Of a DNA stretch of 64,000 nucleotides, positions 1 through 14,066 are shown in pieces. Source of the stretch: Nematostella vectensis (lineage: Eukaryota > Cnidaria > Anthozoa > Actiniaria > Edwardsiidae); assembly GCF_932526225.1 (NCBI RefSeq), contig NC_064038.1, positions 560,001-624,000 on the forward strand, in the 5' to 3' direction. The notes below the pieces were generated by a model. That model made no database searches, was not told where the DNA came from, and was given only the letters and a program-made list of their open reading frames with translations. The stretch's first letter is position 1, and every line of letters starts with the position of its first letter. Made by a program: the position numbers and the translations under genes.

Positions 1-2008
1 TACACATATAGAACTTGTAATGAAAAGAAAGAAAAAAAAAATATATATGCAGTCAAACAACAGAATTGCATGATAACCTTGAATATATTGAATAAAGGAC
101 TGCAAAAAACATCTTTTGTACTAGTTGCTTGAATTGACCCTTGGCTATTTTTAGCTGAATTCCCCTCCCCCTCTAAAAAAGAAAATAATAATAATAATAA
201 TAGAAGAAAACTAAAAAGAAAACAAATACAACAGAGACCCCCACCAACAATTTTGATTTTTTTTACTTTCCTTTAAAAGGGGAGTGTCATGGTTAAGAGA
301 TTTGCAATAGCTCTAGAGCCCTGACACAATGAACTTCAGTGAAATTCTAATACTGACTTATGAGCTTTTGGTACATGTGGGAGACTTTAAACAAAACAAA
401 AAAAATGACCACAAACTGTCCATTAACATAGTTTTCTATATAATATTGCATATTATTTAATAAGGTATTGACAGCTTTTAAAAAGTTCAACTGTTTGTAG
501 ACACTTAAAAGCCTACAATAAACACTGACTCCAGACATGCGCAGTACTATGCTGCTGCCCCTTTAAAGTAAAATACAGATTTACTTAGTCAGCGTAGACA
601 ATATTGTGGATTTTGGCAATATTTTAATATGAATATGTCAATATTCTCCCCCCTTACGTCTTTATTTCTATTTATTTTATGCTTTTCACATGATACCAAA
701 ACAGCGTCTTTTTTCTTCGCTAATTTGATGTCATGTACACAATAAAAGAGATGCGCCCGTGCGCATGGCGAGTCCCCAAGGGACCCAAGACGCCCAAATA
801 GACCTCTATTTTTTGTCATCCACAATCTCGGCGAGCTGTGCGTGGCGTAACCGTATTACAGGCCTGGCAACCTGGTTATTGTCCTCCCCATTAATGCGCG
901 GGTTGGGATAACCTTGCAAGAGTGTTGTACAGCATATTCGCTCGGAAATATCGGTGCCTGGGGCCTTCGGGTTCTTTACAGCCTTCCGTAAAAGCCTTGT
1001 GCTGCCATACCGATTGGGTAATCCGTATGTATGGTTTCCGTTTTGTTCTTCAGACCGGGTTCGATCCCAGGCCAATTGGTTTTTTTTTTTTTTTAATTCG
1101 TTTTTTTTTCTTTGTGCTGTACTTCCTTAATCCTGATAGGTTTTGCGCAAAAATAATAAAAAAAGTGAGTTTGCAAAATATGCTTGCTAGATTTATTGAT
1201 TATATGTATTCAATTTGTTCCTAGGAAGTTAACAAAAAACACAAAGCAAAGAGTTTGAGGAAGTAAACAAGTATGTGAACTTTAATGTTCTATTTGAAGG
1301 GGTGCATTTTGTACAGGAAAGCATACATAGAATGCTTAACTGGTGGAGAGGGAAGAGGTAAAAGTTTATTGAGCATAATTTCAACAATAGCAGGGGGAAG
1401 AGAGGGGCACTCTCTTCATACAATATTGCAGTTGTTACCTATTATTAAATAAGTTTGTAACATGTCTTTGTTTATTAAGCAAGGTCTATTTCTGAGACAA
1501 GCAAACTCAAGTAAGGATGTTGAAATAACAGGTGAGTGTTAAAAGAAAAACAATTATCTGATTAGAAAACTACTGTAGATTCCTTTGCACCAAAATAAGA
1601 ACAAACTTCATTTTGTTTGTTATTTATGAGGAACGAGATGAGCTCTACAAAGCCATAAAGAAATATGTATTGCTCATCTAAATTATACAAGTAAATGATA
1701 ATATTAAAAAAGAATTACTGTAAGTAATTAGAGTGGTTTTCATTAACCCGTGAAACAAAGTGTGATAGTTAAACGGTAATAGTTAGTAAAACACAAAAAA
1801 GAACAATAGAATCAGATCACAACAAAGTGTAATACGCTAAAGCGTAGTTCACGGGTTAATGAAGGTTTTGACATTTCAACCTTACATCCACATGAAAGTA
1901 ATGCCTAATATCGAGTGCCCTACAGTAAGTGTTTTGCAGTCAAGTTGTTTTCTGTTAGTAGTTAAAAAAATATTCTAAATAATAGTAATCATAGCTATGG
2001 TCACCACT
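1..2008 (+). repeat. Array unit 1
   Basis: One of the more diverged copies. The GGATCC conserved in the island of most units is changed to GCAACC (near 869), and the T run after the B box is 15 long. A box 843-853, B box 1058-1068, T run 1080-1094. Confidence 0.95.
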
Positions 2009-4011
2009 TACACATATAGAACTTGTAATGAAAAGAAAGAAAAAATATATATATATGCAGTCAAACAACAGAATTGCATGATAACCTTGAATATATTGAA
2101 TAAAGGACTGCAAAAAACATCTTTTGTACTAGTTGCTTGAATTGACCCTTGGCTATTTTGAGCTGAATTCCCCTCCCCCTCTAAAAAAGAAAATAATAAT
2201 AATAATAATAGAAGAAAACTAAAAAGAAAACAAATACAACAGAGACCCCCACCAACAATTTTGATTTTTTTACTTTCCTTTAAAAGGGGAGTGTCATGGT
2301 TAAGAGATTTGCAATAGCTCTAGAGCCCTGACACAATGAACTTCAGTGAAATTCTAATACTGACTTATGAGCTTTTGGTACATGTGGGAGACTTTAAACA
2401 AAACAAAAAAAATGACCTCAAACTGTCCATTAACATAGTTTTCTATATAATATTGCATATTATTTAATAAGGTATTGACAGCTTTTAAAAAGTTCAACTG
2501 TTTGTAGACACTTCAAAGCCTACAATAAACACTGACTCCAGACATGCGCAGTACTATGCTGCTGCCCCTTTAAAGTAAAATACAGCTTTACTTAGTCAGC
2601 GTAGACAATATTGTGGATTTTGTCAATATTTTAATATGAATATGTCAATATTCTCCCCCCTTACGTCTTTATTTCTATTTATTTTATGCTTTTCACATGA
2701 TACCAAAACAGCGTCTTTTTTCTTCGCTAATTTGATGTCATGTACACAATAAAAGAGATGCGCCCGTGCGCATGGCGAGTCCCCAAGGGACCCAGGACGC
2801 CCAAATAGACCTCTATTTTTTGTCATCCACAATCTCGGCGAGCTGTGCGTGGCGTAACCGTATTACAGGCCTGGGATCCTGGTTATTGTCCTCCCCATTA
2901 ATGCGCGGGTTGGGATAACCTTGCAAGAGTGTTGTACAGCATATTCGCTAGGAAATATCGTTGCTTGGGGCCTTTGGGTTCTTTACAGCCTTCCGTAAAA
3001 GCCTTGTGCTGCCATACCGATTGGGTAATCCGTATGTATGGTTTCCGTTTTGTTCTTCAGACCGGGTTCGATCCCAGGCCAATGGGCTTTTTTTTTTAAT
3101 TCGTTTTTTTTCTTTGTGCTGGACTTCCTTAATCCTGATAGGTTTTGCGCAAAAATAATAAAAAAAGTGAGTTTGCAAAATAAGCTTGCTAGATTTATTG
3201 ATTATATGTATTCAATTTGTTCCTAGGAAGTTAACAAAAAACACAAAGCAAAGAGTTTGAGGAAGTAAACAAGTATGTGAACTTTAATATTCTGTTTGAA
3301 GGGGTGCATTTTGTACAGGGAAGCATACATAGAATGCTTAACTGGTGGAGAGGGAAGAGGTAAAAGTTTATTGAGCATAATTTCAACAATAGCAGGGGGA
3401 AGAGACGGGCACTCTCTTCATACAATATTGCAGTTGTTACCTATTATTTAATAAGTTTGTAACATGTCTTTGTTTATTAAGCAAGGTCTATTTCTGAGAC
3501 AAGCAAACTCAAGTAAGGCTGTTGAAATAACAGGTGAGTGTTAAAAGAAAAACAATTATCTGATTAGAAAACTACTGTAGATTCCTTTGCACCAAAATAA
3601 GAACAAACTTCATTTTGTTTGTTATTTATGAGGAACGAGATGAGCTCTACAAAGCCATAAAGAAATATGTATTGCTCATCTAAATTATACAAGTAAATGA
3701 TAATATTAAGAAAGAATTACTGTAAGTAATTAGAGTGGTTTTTTATTAACCCGTGAAACAAAGTGTGATAGTTAAACGGTAATAGTTAGTAAAACACAAA
3801 AAAGAACAATAGAATCAGATCACAACAAAGTGTAATACGCTAAAGCGTAGTTCACGGGTTAATGAAGGTTTTGACATTTCAACCTTACATCAACATGAAA
3901 GTAATGCCTAATATCGAGTGCCCTACAGTAAGTGTTTTGCAGTCAAGTTGTTTTCTGTTAGTAGGTAAAAAAATATTCTAAATAATAGTAATCATAGCTA
4001 TGGTCACCACT
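2009..4011 (+). repeat. Array unit 2
   Basis: Shares private variants with unit 4 (cttcaaagcc, cccaggacgcc, atcgttgcttgg), which suggests an older two-unit periodicity at this end. A box 2850-2860, B box 3065-3075, T10 3088-3097. One arm of the GAAGAGAG hairpin is mutated (gaagagac). Confidence 0.95.
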
Positions 4012-6029
4012 TACACATATAGAACTTGTAATGAAAAGAAAGAAAATATATATATATATATATATATATAGGCAGTCAAACAACAGAATTGCATGATAAC
4101 CTTGAATATATTGAATAAAGGACTGCAAAAAACATCTTTTGTACTAGTTGCTTGAATTGACCATTGGCTATTTTTAGCTGAATTCCCCTCCCCCTCTAAA
4201 AAGGAAAATAATAATAATAATAATAGAAGAAAACTAAAAAGAAAACAAATACAACAGAGACCCCCACCAACAATTTTGATTTTTTTTACTTTCCTTTAAA
4301 AGGGGAGTGTCATGGTTAAGAGATTTGCAATAGCTCTAGAGCCCTGACACAATGAACTTCAGTGAAATTCTAATACTGACTTATGAGCTTTTGGTACATG
4401 TGGGAGACTTTAAACAAAACAAAAAAAAATGACCACAAACTGTCCATTAACATAGTTTTCTATATAATATTGCATATTATTTAATAAGGTATTGACAGCT
4501 TTTAAAAAGTTCAACTGTTTGTAGACACTTAAAAGCCTACAATAAACACTGACTCCAGACATGCGCAGTACTATGCTGCTGCCCCTTTAAAGTAAAATAC
4601 AGCTTTACTTAGTCAGCGTAGACAATATTGTGGATTTTGTCAATATTTTAATATGAATATGTCAATATTCTCCCCCTTTACGTCTTTATTTCTATTTATT
4701 TTATGCTTTTCACATGATACCAAAACAGCGTCTTTTTTCTTCGCTAATTTGATGTCATGTACACAATAAAAGAGATGCGCCCGTGCGCATGGCGAGTCCC
4801 CAAGGGACCCAAGACGCCCAAATAGACCTCTATTTTTTGTCATCCACAATCTCGGCGAGCTGTGCGTGGCGTAACCGTATTACAGGCCTGGGATCCTGGT
4901 TATTGTCCTCCCCATTAATGCGCGGGTTGGGATAACCTTGCAAGAGTGTTGTACAGCATATTCGCTCGGAAATATCGGTGCTTGGGGCCTTCGGGTTCTT
5001 TACAGCCTTCCGTAAAAGCCTTGTGCTGCCATACCGATTGGGTAATCCGTATGTATGGTTTCCGTTTTGTTCTTCAGACCGGGTTCGATCCCAGGCCAAT
5101 GGGCTTTTTTTTTTAATTCGTTTTTTTTTCTTTGTGCTGGACTTCCTTAATCCTGATAGGTTTTGCGCAAAAATAATAAAAGAAGTGAGTTTGCAAAATA
5201 AGCTTGCTAGATTTATTGATTATATGTATTCAATTTGTTCCTAGGAAGTTAACAAAAAACACAAAGCAAAGAGTTTGAGGAAGTAAACAAGTATGTGAAC
5301 TTTAATGTTCTATTTGAAGGGGTGCATTTTGTACAGGGAAGCATACATAGAATGCTTAACTGGTGGAGAGGGAAGAGGTAAAAGTTTATTGAGCATAATT
5401 TCAACAATAGCAGGGGGAAGAGAGGGGCACTCTCTTCATACAATATTGCAGTTGTTACCTATTATTAAATAAGTTTGTAACATGTCTTTGTTTATTAAGC
5501 AAGGTCTATTTCTGAGACAAGCAAACTCAAGTAAGGCTGTTGAAATAACAGGTGAGTGTTAAAAGAAAAACAATTATCTGATTAGAAAACTACTGTCGAT
5601 TCCTTTGCACCAAAATAAGAACAAACTTCATTTTGTTTGTTATTTATGAGGAACGAGATAAGCTCTACAAAGCCATAAAGAAATATGTATTGCTCATCTA
5701 AATTATACAAGTAAATGATAATATTAAAAAAGAATTACTGTAAGTAATTAGAGTGGTTTTCATTAACCCGTGAAACAAAGTGTGATAGTTAAACGGTAAT
5801 AGTTAGTAAAACACAAAAAAAGAACAATAGAATCAGATCACCACAAAGTGTAATACGCTAAAGCGTAGTTCACGGGTTAATGAAGGTTTTGACATTTCAA
5901 CCTTACGTCCACATGAAAGTAATGCCTAATATCGAGTGCCCTACAGTAAGTGTTTTGCAGTCAAGTTGTTTTCTGTTAGTAGGTAAAAAAATATTCTAAA
6001 TAATAGTAATTATAGCTATGGTCACCACT
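4012..6029 (+). repeat. Array unit 3
   Basis: Expanded AT tract at 4046-4070 that ends in a G where other units have T. A box 4867-4877, B box 5082-5092, T10 5105-5114. Confidence 0.95.
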
Positions 6030-6060
6030 TACACATATAGAACTTGTAATGAAAAGAAAG

Positions 6061-6098
<38 letters not shown>

Positions 6099-8050
6099 GT
6101 CAAACAACAGAATTGCATGATAACCTTGAATATATTGAATAAAGGACTGCAAAAAACATCTTTTGTACTAGTTGCTTGAATTGACCCATGGCTATTTTTA
6201 GCTGAATTCCCCTCCCCCTCTAAAAAAGAAAATAATAATAATAATAATAGAAGAAAACTAAAAAGAAAACAAATACAACAGAGACCCCCACCAACAATTT
6301 TGATTTTTTTTACTTTCCTTTAAAAGGGGAGTGTCATGGTTAAGAGATTTGCAATAGCTCTAGAGCCCTGACACAATGAACTTCAGTGAAATTCTAATAC
6401 TGACTTATGAGCTTTTGGTACATGTGGGAGACTTTAAACAAAACAAAAAAAATGACCACAAACTGTCCATTAACATAGTTTTCTATATAATATTGCATAT
6501 TATTTAATAAGGTATTGACAGCTTTTAAAAAGTTCAACTGTTTGTAGACACTTCAAAGCCTACAATAAACACTGACTCCAGACATGCGCAGTACTATGCT
6601 GCTGCCCCTTTAAAGTAAAATACAGCTTTACTTAGTCAGCGTAGACAATATTGTGGATTTTGTCAATATTTTAATATGAATATGTCAATATTCTCCCCCC
6701 TTACGTCTTTATTTCTATTTATTTTATGCTTTTCACATGATACCAAAACAGCGTCTTTTTTCTTCGCTAATTTGATGTCATGTACACAATAAAAGAGATG
6801 CGCCCGTGCGCATGGCGAGTCCCCAAGGGACCCAGGACGCCCAAATAGACCTCTATTTTTTGTCATCCACAATCTCGGCGAGCTGTGCGTGGCGTAACCG
6901 TATTACAGGCCTGGGATCCTGGTTATTGTCCTCCCCATTAATGCGCGGGTTGGGATAACCTTGCAAGAGTGTTGTACAGCATATTCGCTCGGAAATATCG
7001 TTGCTTGGGGTCTTCGGGTTCTTTATAGCCTTCCGTAAAAGCCTTGTGCTGCCATACCGATTGGGTAATCCGTATGTATGGTTTCCGTTTTGTTCTTCAG
7101 ACCGGGTTCGATCCCAGGCCAATGGGCTTTTTTTTTTAATTCGTTTTTTTTCTTTGTGCTGGACTTCCTTAATCCTGATAGGTTTTGCGCAAAAATAATA
7201 AAAAAAGTGAGTTTGCAAAATAAGCTTGCTAGATTTATTGATTATATGTATTCAATTTGTTCCTAGGAAGTTAACAAAAAACACAAAGCAAAGAGTTTGA
7301 GGAAGTAAACAAGTATGTGAACTTTAATATTCTATTTGAAGGGGTGCATTTTGTACAGGGAAGCATACATAGAATGCTTAACTGGTGGAGAGGGAAGAGG
7401 TAAAAGTTTATTGAGCATAATTTCAACAATAGCAGGGGGAAGAGAGGGGCACTCTCTTCATACAATATTGCAGTTTTAACCTATTATTAAATAAGTTTGT
7501 AACATGTCTTTGTTTATTAAGCAAGGTCTATTTCTGAGACAAGCAAACTCAAGTAAGGCTGTTGAAATAACAGGTGAGTGTTAAAAGAAAAACAATTATC
7601 TGATTAGAAAACTATTGTAGATTCCTTTGCACCAAAATAAGAACAAACTTCATTTTGTTTGTTATTTATGAGGAACGAGATGAGCTCTACAAAGCCATAA
7701 AGAAATATGTATTGCTCATCTAAATTATACAAGTAAATGATAATATTAAAAAAGAATTACTGTAAGTAATTAGAGTGGTTTTCATTAACCCGTGAAACAA
7801 AGTGTGATAGTTAAACGGTAATAGTTAGTAAAACACAAAAAAGAACAATAGAATCAGATCACAACAAAGTGTAATACGCTAAAGCGTAGTTCACGGGTTA
7901 ATGAAGGTTTTGACATTTCAACCTTACATCCACATGAAAGTAATGCCTAATATCGAGTGCCCTACAGTAAGTGCTTTGCAGTCAAGTTGTTTTCTGTTAG
8001 TAGGTAAAAAAATATTCTAAATAATAGTAATCATAGCTATGGTCACCACT
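6030..8050 (+). repeat. Array unit 4
   Basis: Longest AT tract of the window, 16 AT steps at 6064-6095, which accounts for its long period (2,021 bp). A box 6890-6900, B box 7105-7115, T10 7128-7137. Confidence 0.95.
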
Positions 8051-10058
8051 TACACATATAGAACTTGTAATGAAAAGAAAGAAAATATATATATATATGC
8101 AGTCAAACAACAGAATTGCATGATAACCTTGAATATATTGAATAAAGGACTGCAAAAAACATCTTTTGTACTAGTTGCTTGAATTGACCATTGGCTATTT
8201 TTAGCTGAATTCCCCTCCCCCTCTAAAAAAGAAAATAATAATAATAATAATAGAAGAAAACTAAAAAGAAAACAAATACAACAGAGACCCCCACCAACAA
8301 TTTTGATTTTTTTTACTTTCTTTTAAAAGGGGAGTGTCATGGTTAAGAGATTTGCAATAGCTCTAGAGCCCTGACACAATGAACTTTAGTGAAATTCTAA
8401 TACTGACTTATGAGCTTTTGGTACATGTGGGAGACTTTAAACAAAACAAAAAAAAATGACCACAAACTGTCCATTAACATAGTTTTCTATATAATATTGC
8501 ATATTATTTAATAAGGTATTGACAGCTTTTAAAAAGTTCAACTGTTTGTAGACACTTAAAAGCCTACAATAAACACTGACTCCAGACATGCGCAGTACTA
8601 TGCTGCTGCCCCTTTAAAGTAAAATACAGCTTTACTTAGTCAACGTAGACAATATTGTGGATTTTGTCAATATTTTAATATGAATATGTCAATATTCTCC
8701 CCCCTTACGTCTTTATTTCTATTTATTTTATGCTTTTCACATGATACCAAAACAGCGTCTTTTTTCTTCGCTAATTTGATGTCATGTACACAATAAAAGA
8801 GATGCGCCCGTGCGCATGGCGAGTCCCCAAGGGACCCAAGACGCCCAAATAGACCTCTATTTTTTGTCATCCACAATCTCGGCGAGCTGTGCGTGGCGTA
8901 ACCGTATTACAGGCCTGGGATCCTGGTTATTGTCCTCCCCATTAATGCGCGGGTTGGGATAACCTTGCAAGAGTGTTGTACAGCATATTCGCTCGGAAAT
9001 ATCGGTGCTTGGGGCCTTCGGGTTCTTTACAGCCTTCCGTAAAAGCCTTGTGCTGCCATACCGATTGGGTAATCCGTATGTATGGTTTCCGTTTTGTTCT
9101 TCAGACCGGGTTCGATCCCAGGCCAATGGGCTTTTTTTTTTAATTCGTTTTTTTTTTTTCTTTGTGCTGGACTTCCTTAATCCTGATAGGTTTTGCGCAA
9201 AAATAATAAAAAAAGTGAGTTTGCAAAATAAGCTTGCTAGATTTATTGATTATATGTATTCAATTTGTTCCTAGGAAGTTAACAAAAAACACAAAGCAAA
9301 GAGTTTGAGGAAGTAAACAAGTATGTGAACTTTAATGTTCTATTTGAAGGGGTGCATTTTGTACAGGGAAGCATACATAGAATGCTTAACTGGTGGAGAG
9401 GGAAGAGGTAAAAGTTTATTGAGCATAATTTCAACAATAGCAGGGGGAAGAGAGGGGCACTCTCTTCATACAATATTGCAGTTGTTACCTATTATTAAAT
9501 AAGTTTGTAACATGTCTTTGTTTATTAAGCAAGGTCTATTTCTGAGACAAGCAAACTCAAGTAAGGCTGTTGAAATAACAGGTGAGTGTTAAAAGAAAAA
9601 CAATTATCTGATTAGAAAACTACTGTAGATTCCTTTGCACCAAAATAAGAACAAACTTCATTTTGTTTGTTATTTATGAGGAACGAGATGAGCTCTACAA
9701 AGCCATAAAGAAATATGTATTGCTCATCTAAATTATACAAGTAAATGATAATATTAAAAAAGAACTACTGTAAGTAATTAGAGTGGTTTTCATTAACCCG
9801 TGAAACAAAGTGTGATAGTTAAACGGTAATAGTTAGTAAAACACAAAAAAGAACAATAGAATCAGATCACCACAAAGTGTAATACGCTAAAGCGTAGTTC
9901 ACGGGTTAATAAAGGTTTTGACATTTCAACCTTACGTCCACATGAAAGTAATGCCTAATATCGAGTGCCCTACAGTAAGTGTTTTGCAGTCAAGTTGTTT
10001 TCTGTTAGTAGGTAAAAAAATATTCTAAATAATAGTAATCATAGCTATTATCACCACT
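8051..10058 (+). repeat. Array unit 5 (first half of block A)
   Basis: Carries ctttcttttaaaagg, gaactttagtg and gtcaacgtagac, which are found together again only in unit 7. A box 8894-8904, B box 9109-9119, T10 9132-9141. Confidence 0.95.
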
Positions 10059-12059
10059 TACACATATAGAACTTGTAATGAAACGAAAGAAAATATATAT
10101 ATATGCAGTCAAACAACAGAATTGCATGATAACCTTGAATATATTGAATAAAGGACTGCAAAAAACATCTTTTGTACTAGTTGCTTGAATTGACCATTGG
10201 CTATTTTTAGCTGAATTCCCCTCCCCCTCTAAAAAGGAAAATAATAATAATAATAATAGAAGAAAACTAAAAAGAAAACAAATACAACAGAGACCCCCAC
10301 CAACAATTTTGATTTTTTTTACTTTCCTTTAAAAGGGGAGTGTCATGGTTAAGAGATTTGCAATAGCTCTAGAGCCCTGACACAATGAACTTCAGTGAAA
10401 TTCTAATACTGACTTATGAGCTTTTGGTACATGTGGGAGACTTTAAACAAAACAAAAAAAATGACCACAAACTGTCCATTAAAATAGTTTTCTATATAAT
10501 ATTGCATATTATTTAATAAGGTATTGACAGCTTTTAAAAAGTTCAACTGTTTGTAGACACTTAAAAGCCTACAATAAACACTGACTCCAGACATGCGCAG
10601 TACTATGCTGCTGCCCCTTTAAAGTAAAATACAGCTTTACTTAGTCAGCGTAGACAATATTGTGGATTTTGGCAATATTTTAATATGAATATGTCAATAT
10701 TCTCCCCCCTTACGTCTTTATTTCTATTTATTTTATGCTTTTCACATGATACCAAAACAGCGTCTTTTTTCTTCGCTAATTTGATGTCATGTACACAATA
10801 AAAGAGATGCGCCCGTGCGCATGGCGAGTCCCCAAGGGACCCAAGACGCCCAAATAGACCTCTATTTTTTGTCATCCACAATCTCGGCGAGCTGTGCGTG
10901 GCGTAACCGTATTACAGGCCTGGGATCCTGGTTATTGTCCTCCCCATTAATGCGCGGGTTGGGATAACCTTGCAAGAGTGTTGTACAGCATATTCGCTCG
11001 GAAATATCGGTGCTTGGGGCCTTCGGGTTCTTTACAGCCTTCCGTAAAAGCCTTGTGCTGCCATACCGATTGGGTAATCCGTATGTATGGTTTCCGTTTT
11101 GTTCTTCAGACCGGGTTCGATCCCAGGACAATGGGCTTTTTTTTTTAATTCGTTTTTTTTTCTTTGTGCTGGACTTCCTTAATCCTGATAGGTTTTGCGC
11201 AAAAATAAAAAAAAAGTGAGTTTGCAAAATAAGCTTGCTAGATTTATTGATTATATGTATTCAATTTGTTCCTAGGAAGTTAACAAAAAACACAAAGCAA
11301 AGAGTTTGAGGAAGTAAACAAGTATGTGAACTTTAATGTTCTATTTGAAGGGGTGCATTTTGTACAGGGAAGCATACATAGAATGCTTAACTGGTGGAGA
11401 GGGAAGAGGTAAAAGTTTATTGAGCATAATTTCAACAATAGCAGGGGGAAGAGAGGGGCACTCTCTTCATACAATATTGCAGTTGTTACCTATTTTTAAA
11501 TAAGTTTGTAACATGTCTTTGTTTATTAAGCAAGGTCTATTTCTGAGACAAGCAAACTCAAGTAAGGCTGTTGAAATAACAGGTGAGTGTTAAAAGAAAA
11601 ACAATTATCTGATTAGAAAACTACTGTAGATTCCTTTGCACCAAAATAAGAACAAACTTCATTTTGTTTGTTATTTATGAGGAACGAGATGAGCTCTACA
11701 AAGCCATAAAGAAATATGTATTGCTCATCTAAATTATACAAGTAAATGATAATATTAAAAAAGAATTACTGTAAGTAATTAGAGTGGTTTTCATTAACCC
11801 GTGAAACAAAGTGTGATAGTTAAACGGTAATAGTTAGTAAAACACAAAAAAGAACAATAGAATCAGATCACAACAAAGTGTAATACGCTAAAGCGTAGTT
11901 CACGGGTTAATGAAGGTTTTGACATTTCAACCTTACATCCACATGAAAGTAATGCCTAATATCGAGTGCCCTACAGTAAGTGTTTTGCAGTCAAGTTGTT
12001 TTCTGTTAGTAGGTAAAAAAATATTCTAAATAATAGTAATCATAGCTATGGTCACCACT
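10059..12059 (+). repeat. Array unit 6 (second half of block A)
   Basis: Shares with unit 8 the junction variant agctattatc, gaaacgaaag, ccaggacaat after the B box and acctatttttaaat. A box 10899-10909, B box 11114-11124, T10 11137-11146. Confidence 0.95.
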
Positions 12060-14066
12060 TACACATATAGAACTTGTAATGAAAAGAAAGAAAATATATA
12101 TATATATGCAGTCAAACAACAGAATTGCATGATAACCTTGAATATATTGAATAAAGGACTGCAAAAAACATCTTTTGTACTAGTTGCTTGAATTGACCAT
12201 TGGCTATTTTTAGCTGAATTCCCCTCCCCCTCTAAAAAAGAAAATAATAATAATAATAATAGAAGAAAACTAAAAAGAAAACAAATACAACAGAGACCCC
12301 CACCAACAATTTTGATTTTTTTTACTTTCTTTTAAAAGGGGAGTGTCATGGTTAAGAGATTTGCAATAGCTCTAGAGCCCTGACACAATGAACTTTAGTG
12401 AAATTCTAATACTGACTTATGAGCTTTTGGTACATGTGGGAGACTTTAAACAAAACAAAAAAAAATGACCACAAACTGTCCATTAACATAGTTTTCTATA
12501 TAATATTGCATATTATTTAATAAGGTATTGACAGCTTTTAAAAAGTTCAACTGTTTGTAGACACTTAAAAGCCTACAATAAACACTGACTCCAGACATGC
12601 GCAGTACTATGCTGCTGCCCCTTTAAAGTAAAATACAGCTTTACTTAGTCAACGTAGACAATATTGTGGATTTTGTCAATATTTTAATATGAATATGTCA
12701 ATATTCTCCCCCCTTACGTCTTTATTTCTATTTATTTTATGCTTTTCACATGATACCAAAACAGCGTCTTTTTTCTTCGCTAATTTGATGTCATGTACAC
12801 AATAAAAGAGATGCGCCCGTGCGCATGGCGAGTCCCCAAGGGACCCAAGACGCCCAAATAGACCTCTATTTTTTGTCATCCACAATCTCGGCGAGCTGTG
12901 CGTGGCTTAACCGTATTACAGGCCTGGGATCCTGGTTATTGTCCTCCCCATTAATGCGCGGGTTGGGATAACCTTGCAAGAGTGTTGTACAGCATATTCG
13001 CTCGGAAATATCGGTGCTTGGGGCCTTCGGGTTCTTTACAGCCTTCCGTAAAAGCCTTGTGCTGCCATACCGATTGGGTAATCCGTATGTATGGTTTCCG
13101 TTTTGTTCTTCAGACCGGGTTCGATCCCAGGCCAATGGGCTTTTTTTTTTAATTCGTTTTTTTTTTTCTTTGTGCTGGACTTCCTTAATCCTGATAGGTT
13201 TTGCGCAAAAATAATAAAAAAAGTGAGTTTGCAAAATAAGCTTGCTAGATTTATTGATTATATGTATTCAATTTGTTCCTAGGAAGTTAACAAAAAACAC
13301 AAAGCAAAGAGTTTGAGGAAGTAAACAAGTATGTGAACTTTAATGTTCTATTTGAAGGGGTGCATTTTGTACAGGGAAGCATACATAGAATGCTTAACTG
13401 GTGGAGAGGGAAGAGGTAAAAGTTTATTGAGCATAATTTCAACAATAGCAGGGGGAAGAGAGGGGCACTCTCTTCATACAATATTGCAGTTGTTACCTAT
13501 TATTAAATAAGTTTGTAACATGTCTTTGTTTATTAAGCAAGGTCTATTTCTGAGACAAGCAAACTCAAGTAAGGCTGTTGAAATAACAGGTGAGTGTTAA
13601 AAGAAAAACAATTATCTGATTAGAAAACTACTGTAGATTCCTTTGCACCAAAATAAGAACAAACTTCATTTTGTTTGTTATTTATGAGGAACGAGATGAG
13701 CTCTACAAAGCCATAAAGAAATATGTATTGCTCATCTAAATTATACAAGTAAATGATAATATTAAAAAAGAACTACTGTAAGTAATTAGAGTGGTTTTCA
13801 TTAACCCGTGAAACAAAGTGTGATAGTTAAACGGTAATAGTTAGTAAAACACAAAAAAGAACAATAGAATCAGATCACCACAAAGTGTAATACGCTAAAG
13901 CGTAGTTCACGGGTTAATAAAGGTTTTGACATTTCAACCTTACGTCCACATGAAAGTAATGCCTAATATCGAGTGCCCTACAGTAAGTGTTTTGCAGTCA
14001 AGTTGTTTTCTGTTAGTAGGTAAAAAAATATTCTAAATAATAGTAATCATAGCTATTATCACCACT
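12060..14066 (+). repeat. Array unit 7 (copy of unit 5)
   Basis: Near copy of unit 5. Its A box (12903-12913) reads TGGCTTAACCG, one change from the usual TGGCGTAACCG but still fitting the consensus; it therefore arose after the block duplication. B box 13118-13128, T10 13141-13150. Confidence 0.95.

Noticed and set aside
347-538. 63 and 69-78 codon minus-strand ORFs and 62-100 codon plus-strand ORFs of the units
   Set aside because: Phe/Lys-rich products of T and A runs. They change frame or length with tract length and are absent in some units.
806-1075. 89-122 codon minus-strand ORF across the island, repeated in nearly all units
   Set aside because: It is open because the units are near copies and the island has no indels. 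It reads like a translation of a Pol III/SINE-type element, has no recognisable domain and is cut by a stop in unit 21.
1229-1423. 64 codon minus-strand ORF present in every unit
   Set aside because: Low-complexity, Leu/Ser/Cys-rich, with no ribosome or promoter context. Its recurrence only reflects copy identity.
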